From: Candidatus Krumholzibacteriota bacterium
Lineage (GTDB): Bacteria > Krumholzibacteriota > Krumholzibacteriia > Krumholzibacteriales > Krumholzibacteriaceae
Length of the DNA stretch: 35,534 bases
Direction of reading: 5' to 3'
NCBI GenBank assembly: GCA_016933255.1
Contig: JAFGBF010000011.1
Span: forward strand, 1-35,534
Part shown: positions 9,126 to 17,149 of the stretch, piece after piece
Layout: every line of letters begins with the position of its first letter
Numbering within the stretch: position 1 is the first letter of the stretch
The notes under the pieces: model-generated
Databases searched by the model: none
What the model saw: the letters and a program-made list of their open reading frames with translations, nothing else
Told to the model about the DNA's origin: nothing
Translations under genes and position numbers: made by a program

Positions 9126-10209
9126 GACTTACTTCCATCATTATCGCCTTATCGACATACTCTACTATCACCTTTGCAATATCTTTAAGCGGTACTATTC
9201 TGTCCGCGAGACCTTCTGCCTCGACCGACCCCGGCATTCCGTATATCAAGGATGAATCCCGGTCCTGACAGATCACGCTGCCCCCGTGTTTGCGTATCGA
9301 AGCACAGCCCGCTGTTCCGTCCCTTCCCATTCCTGTCAAAATGACACCGATCATCCTTTCCTTGAAAACGGTCGCGAAAGAAGTCATGGCAAAGTCGATA
9401 GACGGACAAGCTGTCTTCTGGAGGTCATTCCTGGGAAACAGCATCACAGACGGTCTTCCCCGGTTCTCACCAAGAAAGAGGTGCATCCCCCCCGGAGCGA
9501 CAAGGACTCTTCCGGGAAGAATAAGATCTCCCTCTTCAGCCTCCCTTACTTCCATTCCTGATCGGGAATCTGTGCGTTCAGCGAGAAACCCGGTAAATTT
9601 CGCCGGCATATGCTGAACCAGCAGAACACTCGCGCCGAGATCAGCAGGAAGCCTTGGTACTATCTCCATAAGGGCCTGCGGCCCCCCTGTACTTGCTCCG
9701 ATCACTACCAGAAGATTACTGCTGTTTTTTCTCTCGCCCTGCCGCTCGATTCTGAGGTCGTGATCCGTTGACGAAAAACGGACTTTCTGTACGTCTACGG
9801 AAGCAGCCATCCTGATCTTCGAGATCAGCGTCTTTACGGGAAATCTGTTCCCCTGCATAGTCTTGGCGACAAAATCCACTGCCCCGTGTTCAAGACATGT
9901 CAAGGCCATATGGCCGTTCCTTGCTGAATGTCCGCTCAGGATGACCACGGGGACCGGCCACTCGCTCATTATATATTTCAATGTATCTAATCCATCCATC
10001 CTCGGCATTTCCAGGTCGAGCGTGATACAGTCGGGCTTTAATTCAACAAGTTTTCTAAGAACTTCCCTGCCGTTTGCAGCGGTTCCGACCACCGTAATAT
10101 CCGGATCTGTCTCGATAGACTCGGTAATGAGCGTTCGCATAAAGGGAGAATCTTCACCTACAAGCACTCTGATCTCTCCACTGCCCCTTCTCATTTCACA
10201 ATTACTCAT
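9112..10209 (-). CDS. cheB: CheB protein-glutamate methylesterase/glutaminase
   Basis: A 365-residue CheB with an N-terminal receiver domain and a C-terminal methylesterase domain. In the receiver, the phosphoacceptor is Asp65 in ITLDLEMPRMDG. In the catalytic domain the triad is Ser173 (IGASTGGP), His200 (QHMPAKFTGF) and Asp297 (GMGRDGTAG). It hydrolyses methyl esters, and usually deamidates glutamines, on MCP signalling helices, and is activated by CheA phosphorylation. The chosen ATG overlaps the cheD stop codon by one base (TGATG). An in-frame TTG three bases upstream is possible but less likely. Length and motifs are standard for the family. Confidence 0.96.
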   Translation of the reverse strand: MSNCEMRRGSGEIRVLVGEDSPFMRTLITESIETDPDITVVGTAANGREVLRKLVELKPDCITLDLEMPRMDGLDTLKYIMSEWPVPVVILSGHSARNGHMALTCLEHGAVDFVAKTMQGNRFPVKTLISKIRMAASVDVQKVRFSSTDHDLRIERQGERKNSSNLLVVIGASTGGPQALMEIVPRLPADLGASVLLVQHMPAKFTGFLAERTDSRSGMEVREAEEGDLILPGRVLVAPGGMHLFLGENRGRPSVMLFPRNDLQKTACPSIDFAMTSFATVFKERMIGVILTGMGRDGTAGCASIRKHGGSVICQDRDSSLIYGMPGSVEAEGLADRIVPLKDIAKVIVEYVDKAIMMEVSHESQ

Positions 10210-10715
10210 CAAAGAATCTCCTCATTGTCAAAGGCATCGCAGACATAGACGCTACCGTTGTCTATCCTGAATAGAATAGTCTTTCCAGTTGTTCCGCCTA
10301 CTGATTCCGCGATCACCGGAATATCGTATGATTTCAGCGTTTCTCTTGCTGCCTCGATGTTTTTCAATCCCACCTGGATCAGCCCATTGCTTCCCGTGAT
10401 ATGCTTGAACATCTGGGCCCCTCCAAATAATTTTGCAGTAAACCTTTTTCTGTTGGCTCCGCATCTGACCATCCTCGTAACCATATGTTCAATCGCCGAA
10501 TCAACGAATTTGGCCGGGTTGGAATTATTTTTGACCTTGTCCCTGCTTGGGTGCATCACGTGGGCAAGGCTCCCCATCTGTTCAACCCGGTCATGAATCA
10601 CAATGCCGACACATGATCCCAGTGCCATTGTGTACATCCTCATCGGCGCCACACCGATCCTGAATTGAGCCATCCCGACTTTTACAATCAGTCCCGTTCC
10701 GCTGTCACAGACCAT
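10209..10715 (-). CDS. cheD: Chemoreceptor glutamine deamidase CheD
   Basis: A 168-residue CheD. The catalytic cysteine is in MALGSCVGIVIHD (near residue 35) and the catalytic histidine in GSLAHVMHP, both canonical. CheD converts receptor glutamines to glutamates and also binds CheC, increasing its phosphatase activity. Its stop overlaps the cheB start. The ATG has only a weak ribosome binding site (AGAAAGA). A 12-codon reading frame starting at 10743 behind GGAAGG runs out of frame into the cheD start and could couple translation. The 72 bases separating it from cheW form the largest gap inside the operon; I see no clear promoter or terminator there. Confidence 0.93.
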   Translation of the reverse strand: MVCDSGTGLIVKVGMAQFRIGVAPMRMYTMALGSCVGIVIHDRVEQMGSLAHVMHPSRDKVKNNSNPAKFVDSAIEHMVTRMVRCGANRKRFTAKLFGGAQMFKHITGSNGLIQVGLKNIEAARETLKSYDIPVIAESVGGTTGKTILFRIDNGSVYVCDAFDNEEIL

Positions 10716-10787
10716 TTGGTGTCTTTCTGATAACTGTTTCCATTATCCTTCCAAGGAACGATTTCGATTTATTCCTGCCTGCTGCTC

Positions 10788-11294
10788 TCAGACGTTAAGG
10801 CACTCTTCGAACAGCTCTTTAATATCAAGACACTGTTTTACAATTTTTTCCGGATCGATGCAGATAAGCATTCCGTTCTCCCCCTGTACTATCCCCAACA
10901 CAGATTCTTCGAAAGAATGATCACTGGATACTTCAGGAGATTTTCTTATATCTTTCGATTCGACCTGAACCACATCTTTCACTTCATCCACAATAAATCC
11001 GAATCTTCCTTCCGACGAATCGAGTATAATAACCCTCTTTTTCCTGCTTTTCGCATTATCCTCATCCTCTTCAACTCCAAGAACGGAATGTATCTCCAGT
11101 ACCGGAATGATCTCTCCTCTAAGGTTGATCACTCCCAATACGGGTTCCGCCATACCTGGAACAGGAAAAGCCTTGATCGGACGGATTATTTCTTTTACCT
11201 CTGAAACAGGTATACCGTAATTCTCTCTACCGAGCCTGAAGGTCACCAGCTGAAAACTTTCGCTTTCTGTTGCGTTCCTTTTTTCAATATCCAT
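10788..11294 (-). CDS. cheW: Chemotaxis coupling protein CheW
   Basis: A 168-residue single CheW domain: QLVTFRLGRENYGIPVSEV at the start, then VPGMAEPVLGVINLRGEIIPVLE, the classic CheW core that bridges CheA P5 and MCP tips. I prefer the ATG at 11294 because AGAGG lies nine bases upstream. An in-frame GTG at 11315 would add seven residues (MKKRYAA) with no better ribosome binding site. The gene follows the MCP gene closely in the same operon. It is the only CheW in the window. Confidence 0.94.
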   Translation of the reverse strand: MDIEKRNATESESFQLVTFRLGRENYGIPVSEVKEIIRPIKAFPVPGMAEPVLGVINLRGEIIPVLEIHSVLGVEEDEDNAKSRKKRVIILDSSEGRFGFIVDEVKDVVQVESKDIRKSPEVSSDHSFEESVLGIVQGENGMLICIDPEKIVKQCLDIKELFEECLNV

Positions 11295-11319
11295 CGCAGC
11301 GTACCTCTTTTTCACGTGA

Positions 11320-12987
11320 TCAATTTGCTTTTACTGCTTCATCAGCTGAATCGATCATAGTGATCTTAAAACGGCCAACATGCTCTCTTAGCTGTATCGC
11401 CATATCACTTAATTTCTGAGCGGAGGATGCGACATCCTCCATGCTGGAAGTCATCTGCTCCATAGAGGCAGCAGTCTCCTGTGTGGACGAAGCATTCTTT
11501 TCGGCACTTGAAGAGATCCCGTCGATCGAACCGATCACATTTTTCATGCCTCGGCTGAGTTCCTTTGTCGCGGCTGAAATCCTTCTCGCCATATCACTGG
11601 AACTTTTAAGGACCTCCACGATCTCATCGAGAGATTCCCCGGTTTTAGTGATTACTTCCTTTCCTTCATCCACTTCTTTTGAACCAAGCTCGATACTCTG
11701 GACTGCTGTTCGAGTATCTTCCTGCGTTTTTCTTATCAGAACCGCTATCTCTTCTGCGGCTTTCGCGCTTCCTTCAGCAAGTTTCTTTACTTCGTCGGCG
11801 ACCACGGCAAATCCTCTGCCTGCTTCACCCGCTCTTGCCGCTTCAATCGCCGCGTTAAGAGCAAGCATATTGGTCTGATCCGCTATATCAGTGATAACAT
11901 CGACGATCTCGCCTATCTGGTTGGAACGCTCCCCGAGATTTCTTATAATTCCCGAGGATTTTTTTGTCACTTCGTAGATAGTATTGATCTTTTCGACCGC
12001 TTTTCCCGCAGATTCCCCGCCCTTTATCGCAGTCTCTGACGCATTTGTCGCTGCGGAAGCCGCAAGTTCGGCGCTGTTGGCAACCTGCTTGACCGACCTC
12101 TCCATGTTCCTGATCTCCCTGATCGTATCCTCCACCTTTTGAGCCTGAAGATCAGTCGATTTGGCAATATTCTGTACTGTCAAAGAGGTTTCCTCGGTAA
12201 TCGAATTCATTTCCTCTGTTGAAGCAGAAAGGCTCTGGGCGGAAAAATTGACCTTGTCCGATGTCGATCTGATCACATTGATTATTTTTGCAATATTGGA
12301 AAACATCTCATTCATGGTGGTTCCCAACCTGCCGAACTCATCATCTGAATCTATATTGATCTTTGTAGTCAGATCGCCTGCGTCAGTGGCCATGAGCCTG
12401 CTGGCTTCAAGAAGCTGCCGGACAGGTTTTTTTACCATCTGGTGGATAAAACCATAAAAGAAGATAAAGACAGCAGACATTGACACGATTATGATCAGGA
12501 TTATGAGCAGATTACTTGAAAACGAAAATACACCTTCGTGGGGCCTTGCCACTGTGATCAGTAGATAATGCCCTGCTCTTTCGCTGACAGGAAAAATAAA
12601 TTCCTCTTTATGTAATTCTTTTTCAATCTTTCCCCGATCTGCTTTACTTATATTATTGCCGTCGTCTGGTTCAGAATCCTCTGCCGATACGATCACCACT
12701 CCGTCTCTGTCTACTATCGCCAGGCTCTCAAGAAAACTGAATCTGGTATTGAGATCACCATAGATGGAAGAAAGCTGCTCTGATGTCTCGTTTCCTAAAA
12801 CTGACGAGTTTGCCTCTGAGATGCACTCACACAGTTCGACATGTTTCTCTCTCAACAGCTCCTTCGTCTTGTCACTGGAAATTTTCAATATTGAAAGCGC
12901 CATTCCGGTACAGATCAATACCGCAACCAGCGACATCGTAAAAAACACCTTTTTGCTCAATGTTTTTTTAAAGTTGAATCGTTTCAT
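11320..12987 (-). CDS. Methyl-accepting chemotaxis protein with a small periplasmic sensor
   Basis: A 555-residue receptor. TM1 is at about residues 14-33, a periplasmic sensor at about 34-155, TM2 at about 157-179, HAMP at about 180-232, and a long coiled-coil methyl-accepting domain follows to about 540. The hairpin tip that binds CheA/CheW is intact ([20 protein letters not shown]). The sensor is only about 120 residues and may be a single Cache-like fold ([20 protein letters not shown]), but I cannot name a ligand. The C-terminus ends in ADEAVKAN and lacks a CheR-tethering NWETF-like pentapeptide. The start overlaps the cheR stop (ATGA) and has a strong GGGAGGAG. It is the sole receptor gene here and is probably the dedicated input of this operon. 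Confidence 0.95.
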   Translation of the reverse strand: MKRFNFKKTLSKKVFFTMSLVAVLICTGMALSILKISSDKTKELLREKHVELCECISEANSSVLGNETSEQLSSIYGDLNTRFSFLESLAIVDRDGVVIVSAEDSEPDDGNNISKADRGKIEKELHKEEFIFPVSERAGHYLLITVARPHEGVFSFSSNLLIILIIIVSMSAVFIFFYGFIHQMVKKPVRQLLEASRLMATDAGDLTTKINIDSDDEFGRLGTTMNEMFSNIAKIINVIRSTSDKVNFSAQSLSASTEEMNSITEETSLTVQNIAKSTDLQAQKVEDTIREIRNMERSVKQVANSAELAASAATNASETAIKGGESAGKAVEKINTIYEVTKKSSGIIRNLGERSNQIGEIVDVITDIADQTNMLALNAAIEAARAGEAGRGFAVVADEVKKLAEGSAKAAEEIAVLIRKTQEDTRTAVQSIELGSKEVDEGKEVITKTGESLDEIVEVLKSSSDMARRISAATKELSRGMKNVIGSIDGISSSAEKNASSTQETAASMEQMTSSMEDVASSAQKLSDMAIQLREHVGRFKITMIDSADEAVKAN

Positions 12988-13859
12988 TTTTCTCCTCCCG
13001 GGGTCTGATTAGTTACAGGTAACTGACTTTTTCCCGTCAGCTTTTTTTTCAAGATCTTGCTTCTGGGCACTACCATCTCAAACATGTATTCAGAATCCAT
13101 TTCCAGCGCCTCGCTCTTTCCGAGAATAAGCATGCCCTCATCGCAAAGAGCAGAATGAAAACGGGAAATGATCTGTCCCCGAATGTCGTGTTCAAAATGA
13201 ATCAGGACATTCCTGCAGACAATCAAATCGAGCATTGAATAAGGAGACGGGGAAAAAAGATCATGCACTCTGAATTTTACATATTTTCTTATTCTGTTTG
13301 ATATTCTAAACCTGTCTCCGTCAGGTTCGAATCCGGATGATTTCATATGATTGGGGACTCTTGTGATCTTTTCTTCAGAGTAAAGGCCTTCCCTTGCCGT
13401 TCTTATCGAATCCTCTGAAACATCGGTCCCAAAGACCTCCAGATCATACTTTTCCGATCGCTTTTGAAGAAGATGGTCCAGCAGGATCGCAAAACTGTAG
13501 GCTTCTTCTCCGGTTGAACATCCCGCGCTCCAGATCCGGATCACTTCACTGCCTTCTTCCGATTTTCTTTTGATAAGTTCAGGGAATATATCCATCTGCA
13601 GCTTTCGAAATACATCCTGATCCCTGAAAAAACCGGTAACGTGAATAGTGACGATATCCTTCAGCCTCTCTATCTCATCAGGATGTTTATCAAGATAAAA
13701 GAAATAATCCTCAATGTTCTCGCAGCCGACCATCACGATCCTGTGCATGACCCTCCTTTTCATACACGAGGACCTGTAGACGGACAGATCGATCCCGTAA
13801 TGGGAACTTATGTGCGAGGTAAGTTCGCTGATATCGAGAACACTTTTTCTAGTGCTCAT
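12984..13859 (-). CDS. cheR: CheR chemoreceptor methyltransferase
   Basis: A 291-residue CheR with an N-terminal alpha-helical domain (about residues 1-75, including [14 protein letters not shown]) and a Rossmann-type SAM domain. SAM motifs are [23 protein letters not shown] and [12 protein letters not shown]. It methylates glutamates on MCPs using S-adenosylmethionine. The ATG has TGGAG five bases upstream. It is the first gene of the chemotaxis operon, whose promoter must lie in the 328-base divergent region to its right. Its stop codon overlaps the MCP start by four bases. Confidence 0.95.
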   Translation of the reverse strand: MSTRKSVLDISELTSHISSHYGIDLSVYRSSCMKRRVMHRIVMVGCENIEDYFFYLDKHPDEIERLKDIVTIHVTGFFRDQDVFRKLQMDIFPELIKRKSEEGSEVIRIWSAGCSTGEEAYSFAILLDHLLQKRSEKYDLEVFGTDVSEDSIRTAREGLYSEEKITRVPNHMKSSGFEPDGDRFRISNRIRKYVKFRVHDLFSPSPYSMLDLIVCRNVLIHFEHDIRGQIISRFHSALCDEGMLILGKSEALEMDSEYMFEMVVPRSKILKKKLTGKSQLPVTNQTPGGEK

Positions 13860-14187
13860 AAAACTCCAGAATATTCGGTTAAAGATTTTTCGATGTCACA
13901 AATTCCTCAAGTACTGAAAGATCTCCGGAATTGATCCGGTGATCGTATCGGGAATCGATTTTGCAAATGCTGTACCATACAGAGACCAGGGGTCCCTGCC
14001 CGGAGGTATATTGCTGCCTTCAGGACACTATGCTTTAACCTGCTGTATTTACGGGACATTAAGCCGGTAAAGCAATGATTGGAAACTGCCGGGCAGGATA
14101 ATGGACAAAGAGACAGAAAGGGTCAAGACAAGGGAAAATGCACCGTAAGCTCGCTTTTTGCAACATATTCCCTTAAAGGAGTCGACA
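13860..14187. other. Divergent intergenic region between cheR and the phzF-like gene
   Basis: This 328-base stretch separates the cheR start (minus) from the PhzF-family start (plus), so it should hold promoters for both the chemotaxis operon and the PhzF gene. I found no confident -35/-10 pair, sigma28 or sigma54 site on either strand. It holds two inverted repeats that could be operators or RNA hairpins: a perfect one at 13987-13998 (CAGGG-GT-CCCTG) and an imperfect one with arms 14031-14040 (TGCTTTAACC) and 14066-14074 (GGTAAAGCA). No convincing small gene is seen. Confidence 0.5.
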
Positions 14188-15168
14188 ATGCCTGAGCTGA
14201 AAATCAAACAGGTTGACGCTTTTACTTCAAAGCCGTTTTGTGGAAATCCCGCCGGGGTAATATCAGACGCAGATGAACTGACATCTGACGATATGCTGAA
14301 GATCGCGGGTGAAATGAATCTGGCCGAAACAGCATTCATCATGATGCCTTCTTCAGCCGATGCCCTGTTCAAAATAAGGTACTTTACTCCTTCCGAAGAG
14401 GTCGACCTGAGCGGCCATGCCACCATCGCATGCTGTTACGCTCTGATAGAGGACAAGAAAATTACTCTAAGGAACGGGGTCACTTCAGTGGGATTCGAGA
14501 CAAATGTCGGAAATATCACCGTAGACATCTACTTTTCATTCGGCGAAAGGCCTGATGGACCAGGGGATTATATTAATATCGATACGATCAACGGGGATGG
14601 TTGGCTCCAAAAGATCATGATGAGGCAAAGGATCTCGGATTTCAGGACTTCAACTGTTCCCCTGGATATACTTACCGAAATCCTGGGCCTTGAAACAGGC
14701 GATATCCTGGGCACGGGGCTTCCTGTTGAAATAATATCAACCGGGCTGCTCCAGCTTATGATCCCGATCAAGCGGAAGGAAACGATTCAGGAACTCAATC
14801 CTGACCTTATAAAACTGGGGCTAATGAACAAAAAGTACGGAATCGACACCAACCATATCTTCACTGTGGACACATACAATGAAGAATCAGTGACATATTC
14901 CAGACACTTTGCTCCCGCTTTAGGAATGTGGGAAGACCCGGCTACCGGTACGGCAGCTGCCGGCCTTGCTACTTATCTTATCAGGCACGGGATCATAAAT
15001 TCAGGCTCTATGATAATGGAACAGGGAAAAGAAGTGGAAAGTCAGGCCAGGATCCTTGTCGAAATGAACAGTAACGATGGAAATGAGGCGGTACAAGTCG
15101 GAGGACTGGCTGTCACTTCGATAGTAAGAAAACTCACTATTGGAAACGATACGATCATTATTACCTGA
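14188..15168 (+). CDS. PhzF family isomerase/epimerase
   Basis: A 326-residue protein of the PhzF/diaminopimelate-epimerase-like fold. Diagnostic motifs are VDAFTSKPFCGNPAGV near the start, the catalytic-type Glu47 in MNLAETAFI, the loop SEEVDLSGHATIA around residue 75, and EDPATGTAAAGL near residue 260. PhzF itself isomerises trans-2,3-dihydro-3-hydroxyanthranilate in phenazine synthesis, but no other phenazine genes are present and most family members have unknown substrates, so no gene symbol is assigned. The start at 14188 is chosen because AAAGGA lies seven bases upstream; an in-frame ATG ten codons earlier lacks one. It is one of the few plus-strand genes here, divergent from cheR and convergent with the histidine kinase. 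Confidence 0.9.
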   Translation: MPELKIKQVDAFTSKPFCGNPAGVISDADELTSDDMLKIAGEMNLAETAFIMMPSSADALFKIRYFTPSEEVDLSGHATIACCYALIEDKKITLRNGVTSVGFETNVGNITVDIYFSFGERPDGPGDYINIDTINGDGWLQKIMMRQRISDFRTSTVPLDILTEILGLETGDILGTGLPVEIISTGLLQLMIPIKRKETIQELNPDLIKLGLMNKKYGIDTNHIFTVDTYNEESVTYSRHFAPALGMWEDPATGTAAAGLATYLIRHGIINSGSMIMEQGKEVESQARILVEMNSNDGNEAVQVGGLAVTSIVRKLTIGNDTIIIT

Positions 15169-15194
15169 AAAAAAGCAGAAGAAAAATATCTTCT
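15168..15194 (-). terminator. Putative intrinsic terminator of the GAF-PAS kinase gene
   Basis: On the minus strand, AGAAGA (15189-15194) pairs with TCTTCT (15177-15182) across a six-base loop and is followed, after GC, by seven T residues (15168-15174). The stem is AT-rich and short, so it may be weak. It lies 30 bases beyond the kinase stop codon and overlaps the end of the convergent PhzF gene. Confidence 0.45.
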
Positions 15195-15223
15195 CCCTTG
15201 ATCAGGCCTGGATCCGGACGTTT

Positions 15224-16954
15224 TTACTTGTTTCTAAGAGAAACATCCTGTAAAGGAAGTGAAAAGCAAAATACCGCCCCATTCCCCTTTTCACTCTCTA
15301 CCCATACTTTGCCCCTGTGAAGATCGATATAATGCTTAACCAGGCGCAAACCTATCCCCATCCCGTTAGATGGCCTTGTGCGTCCCCCGTCAACCTGCGT
15401 AAAGTCATCGAAGATTCCGGCAGCGTCCTTCATATCGATTCCAGAACCGGTATCGCTTACGGAGACGACAGCATCACTTTCACCCTTTAAGGTCGAAACC
15501 GTGACTGATTTTCCCTCAGGGGTAAATTTCACGGCATTATTGATCAGATTTACAAGAACCTGTTTTAAACGGAGCGGATCGAATCTCATGATCGGGAGTG
15601 AATCGTCAAGAGAGACGATTATCTCTACACCTTCCTGATCGGCGAAAGGTCTGGCGATAGTCACGGCGGCGACGGCGATCTCATTAAGGCTGCATTCTGT
15701 GACATCAAGCATGGTCTCGGAAACTTCCACTTTTGAAAGATCGAGAAGATCGTTAATCAGTTCCAGGAGGTCTTTTGACTGGACTTCTATCACTTGCAGA
15801 AATTCTTTTCTGGTCCCGTATTCGATTGATTCTTCATCGTCGTTAAGCAGGGTATCGGTGTAGGCCATGATAACAGACAGGGGAGTCCTGAGTTCATGGC
15901 TTATCCTCCCCAAAAATTCGCTTTTCAACTGATCGAGTTCAAGCAGTTTTTTATTACTCGCGACGAGCTCCCGGTTCTGAATCGTGATTCTTTCTTCCAG
16001 GATCTTTCTGTCGGTGACGTCGTGCCCTACCGCCAATATGTACGGATGATCCTTGATCCTGATTATATTGAAATTGATATCGAGATATACTATCTCCCCA
16101 TCTCTTCTGAGGCATGGGATCTCGACCGCTCTTGTGATCTCTCCGCGCAGAACCTTCCCAAAATTTCTTTTGACCGTCTCTCTGTTTACGGGAATAGCAA
16201 AATCTGATGGAGATCTTCCTTTGACCTCCCCCCTGTTGTATCCGAATAATTTCACCGCATTGTTGCATTCGACTATCGAGCCTGATATATCGAGAAGGAC
16301 GATCAGATCGTCCACCGTATTCATCAATATCCGGTATTTTTCTCCGAGGCCCTCAAGATCCTGAAGAAGAGCTGATTTTTCGATCGCGATTGACGCAAGA
16401 TCACTGAATTTGTTGAGGATCTCCAAATCGACGCTGGAATAGTTATCCTGCTTGAAGCTTCCGAAGTTAACAGTTCCAATAAGTGCGTTTTTTATTATGA
16501 GGGGAACCACGATATCGGATTTCAGCCCATCCTCTTTCATTATTTCGTCAAAACGTCGATCTTCAGGTATATTGTTCCGTAATACAGGTTTTTTGTTTAT
16601 TGCTACCCACCCTACCAGATTCGATTCATCGAGCGCAACGTATCTGCCCTCTCCTGTTTTATCACCGCTTTTCCTGTAGATATGTTTCAGAAACAGGCAG
16701 TTTTTATCTTTTTCATAAATAGCCACGCATCCCAGATCGAAATCCAGGATCTTTGACATCTGTACGGTGATCGTAGACAGAATATCATCCAGATCCGTTT
16801 TTGACCCGATCGCTTTTACGATCTTGATAACAGCAGATAACTGTCTGTTTTCTTCATTCGCCAAGTTAGAAGAAACACTATGACTGTCTCCCGTTTTAAT
16901 GTCGGAATCGAAATTTTTCTTTTTCTTAACCTGTTCAATAGCCAATTCTGTCAT
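15224..16954 (-). CDS. Orphan GAF-PAS sensor histidine kinase
   Basis: A 576-residue soluble kinase. Order: a variable N-terminus (1-35), a GAF domain (about 40-195, with LVGWVAINKKPVLRNN), a PAS domain (about 203-318, with IVLLDISGSIVECNNAV), a HisKA domain with phosphoacceptor His353 in FLGRISHELRTPLS, and a HATPase domain (about 455-568) with the N box LINNAVKFTP, G1 SDTGSGID and G2 GMGIGLRLV. No membrane segment or signal peptide is visible, so it senses an internal signal. No response regulator is adjacent, making it an orphan. The ATG has AGGGAAAG upstream. The gene stands alone, with terminator-like sequences at both ends. The ligand of the GAF domain is unknown. Confidence 0.93.
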   Translation of the reverse strand: MTELAIEQVKKKKNFDSDIKTGDSHSVSSNLANEENRQLSAVIKIVKAIGSKTDLDDILSTITVQMSKILDFDLGCVAIYEKDKNCLFLKHIYRKSGDKTGEGRYVALDESNLVGWVAINKKPVLRNNIPEDRRFDEIMKEDGLKSDIVVPLIIKNALIGTVNFGSFKQDNYSSVDLEILNKFSDLASIAIEKSALLQDLEGLGEKYRILMNTVDDLIVLLDISGSIVECNNAVKLFGYNRGEVKGRSPSDFAIPVNRETVKRNFGKVLRGEITRAVEIPCLRRDGEIVYLDINFNIIRIKDHPYILAVGHDVTDRKILEERITIQNRELVASNKKLLELDQLKSEFLGRISHELRTPLSVIMAYTDTLLNDDEESIEYGTRKEFLQVIEVQSKDLLELINDLLDLSKVEVSETMLDVTECSLNEIAVAAVTIARPFADQEGVEIIVSLDDSLPIMRFDPLRLKQVLVNLINNAVKFTPEGKSVTVSTLKGESDAVVSVSDTGSGIDMKDAAGIFDDFTQVDGGRTRPSNGMGIGLRLVKHYIDLHRGKVWVESEKGNGAVFCFSLPLQDVSLRNK

Positions 16955-17060
16955 TCTTTCCCTAAATAGTATTTCTCCGGATTACTGTCTGTCACCGTGA
17001 TAACAGCAGGAAATATTCCATTTTTCGGAAAATCAGCTTTGAGTATTGATGACAGAAGAT

Positions 17061-17094
17061 AAAAAAGGGCCTCATACCCGCAGCTATGAGGCCC
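17061..17094 (-). terminator. Strong rho-independent terminator of the trpS-lyase operon
   Basis: On the minus strand, a perfect nine-base stem GGGCCTCAT / ATGAGGCCC (17086-17094 and 17067-17075) with a ten-base loop is followed directly by TTTTTT (17061-17066). It lies about 55 bases past the stop codon of the tryptophanase-family gene, so it closes the tRNA-Trp/trpS/lyase unit. Confidence 0.88.
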
Positions 17095-17149
17095 ACAACA
17101 TCTTTTTTGCCGTATAAAAGTCAGGATCGCCCGGTTGTGAGAAGGAGGG

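Noticed and set aside
14188..15168. Phenazine biosynthesis cluster
   Set aside because: Only a PhzF-family homologue is present; no phzA/B/D/E/G neighbours, and the family is functionally broad.
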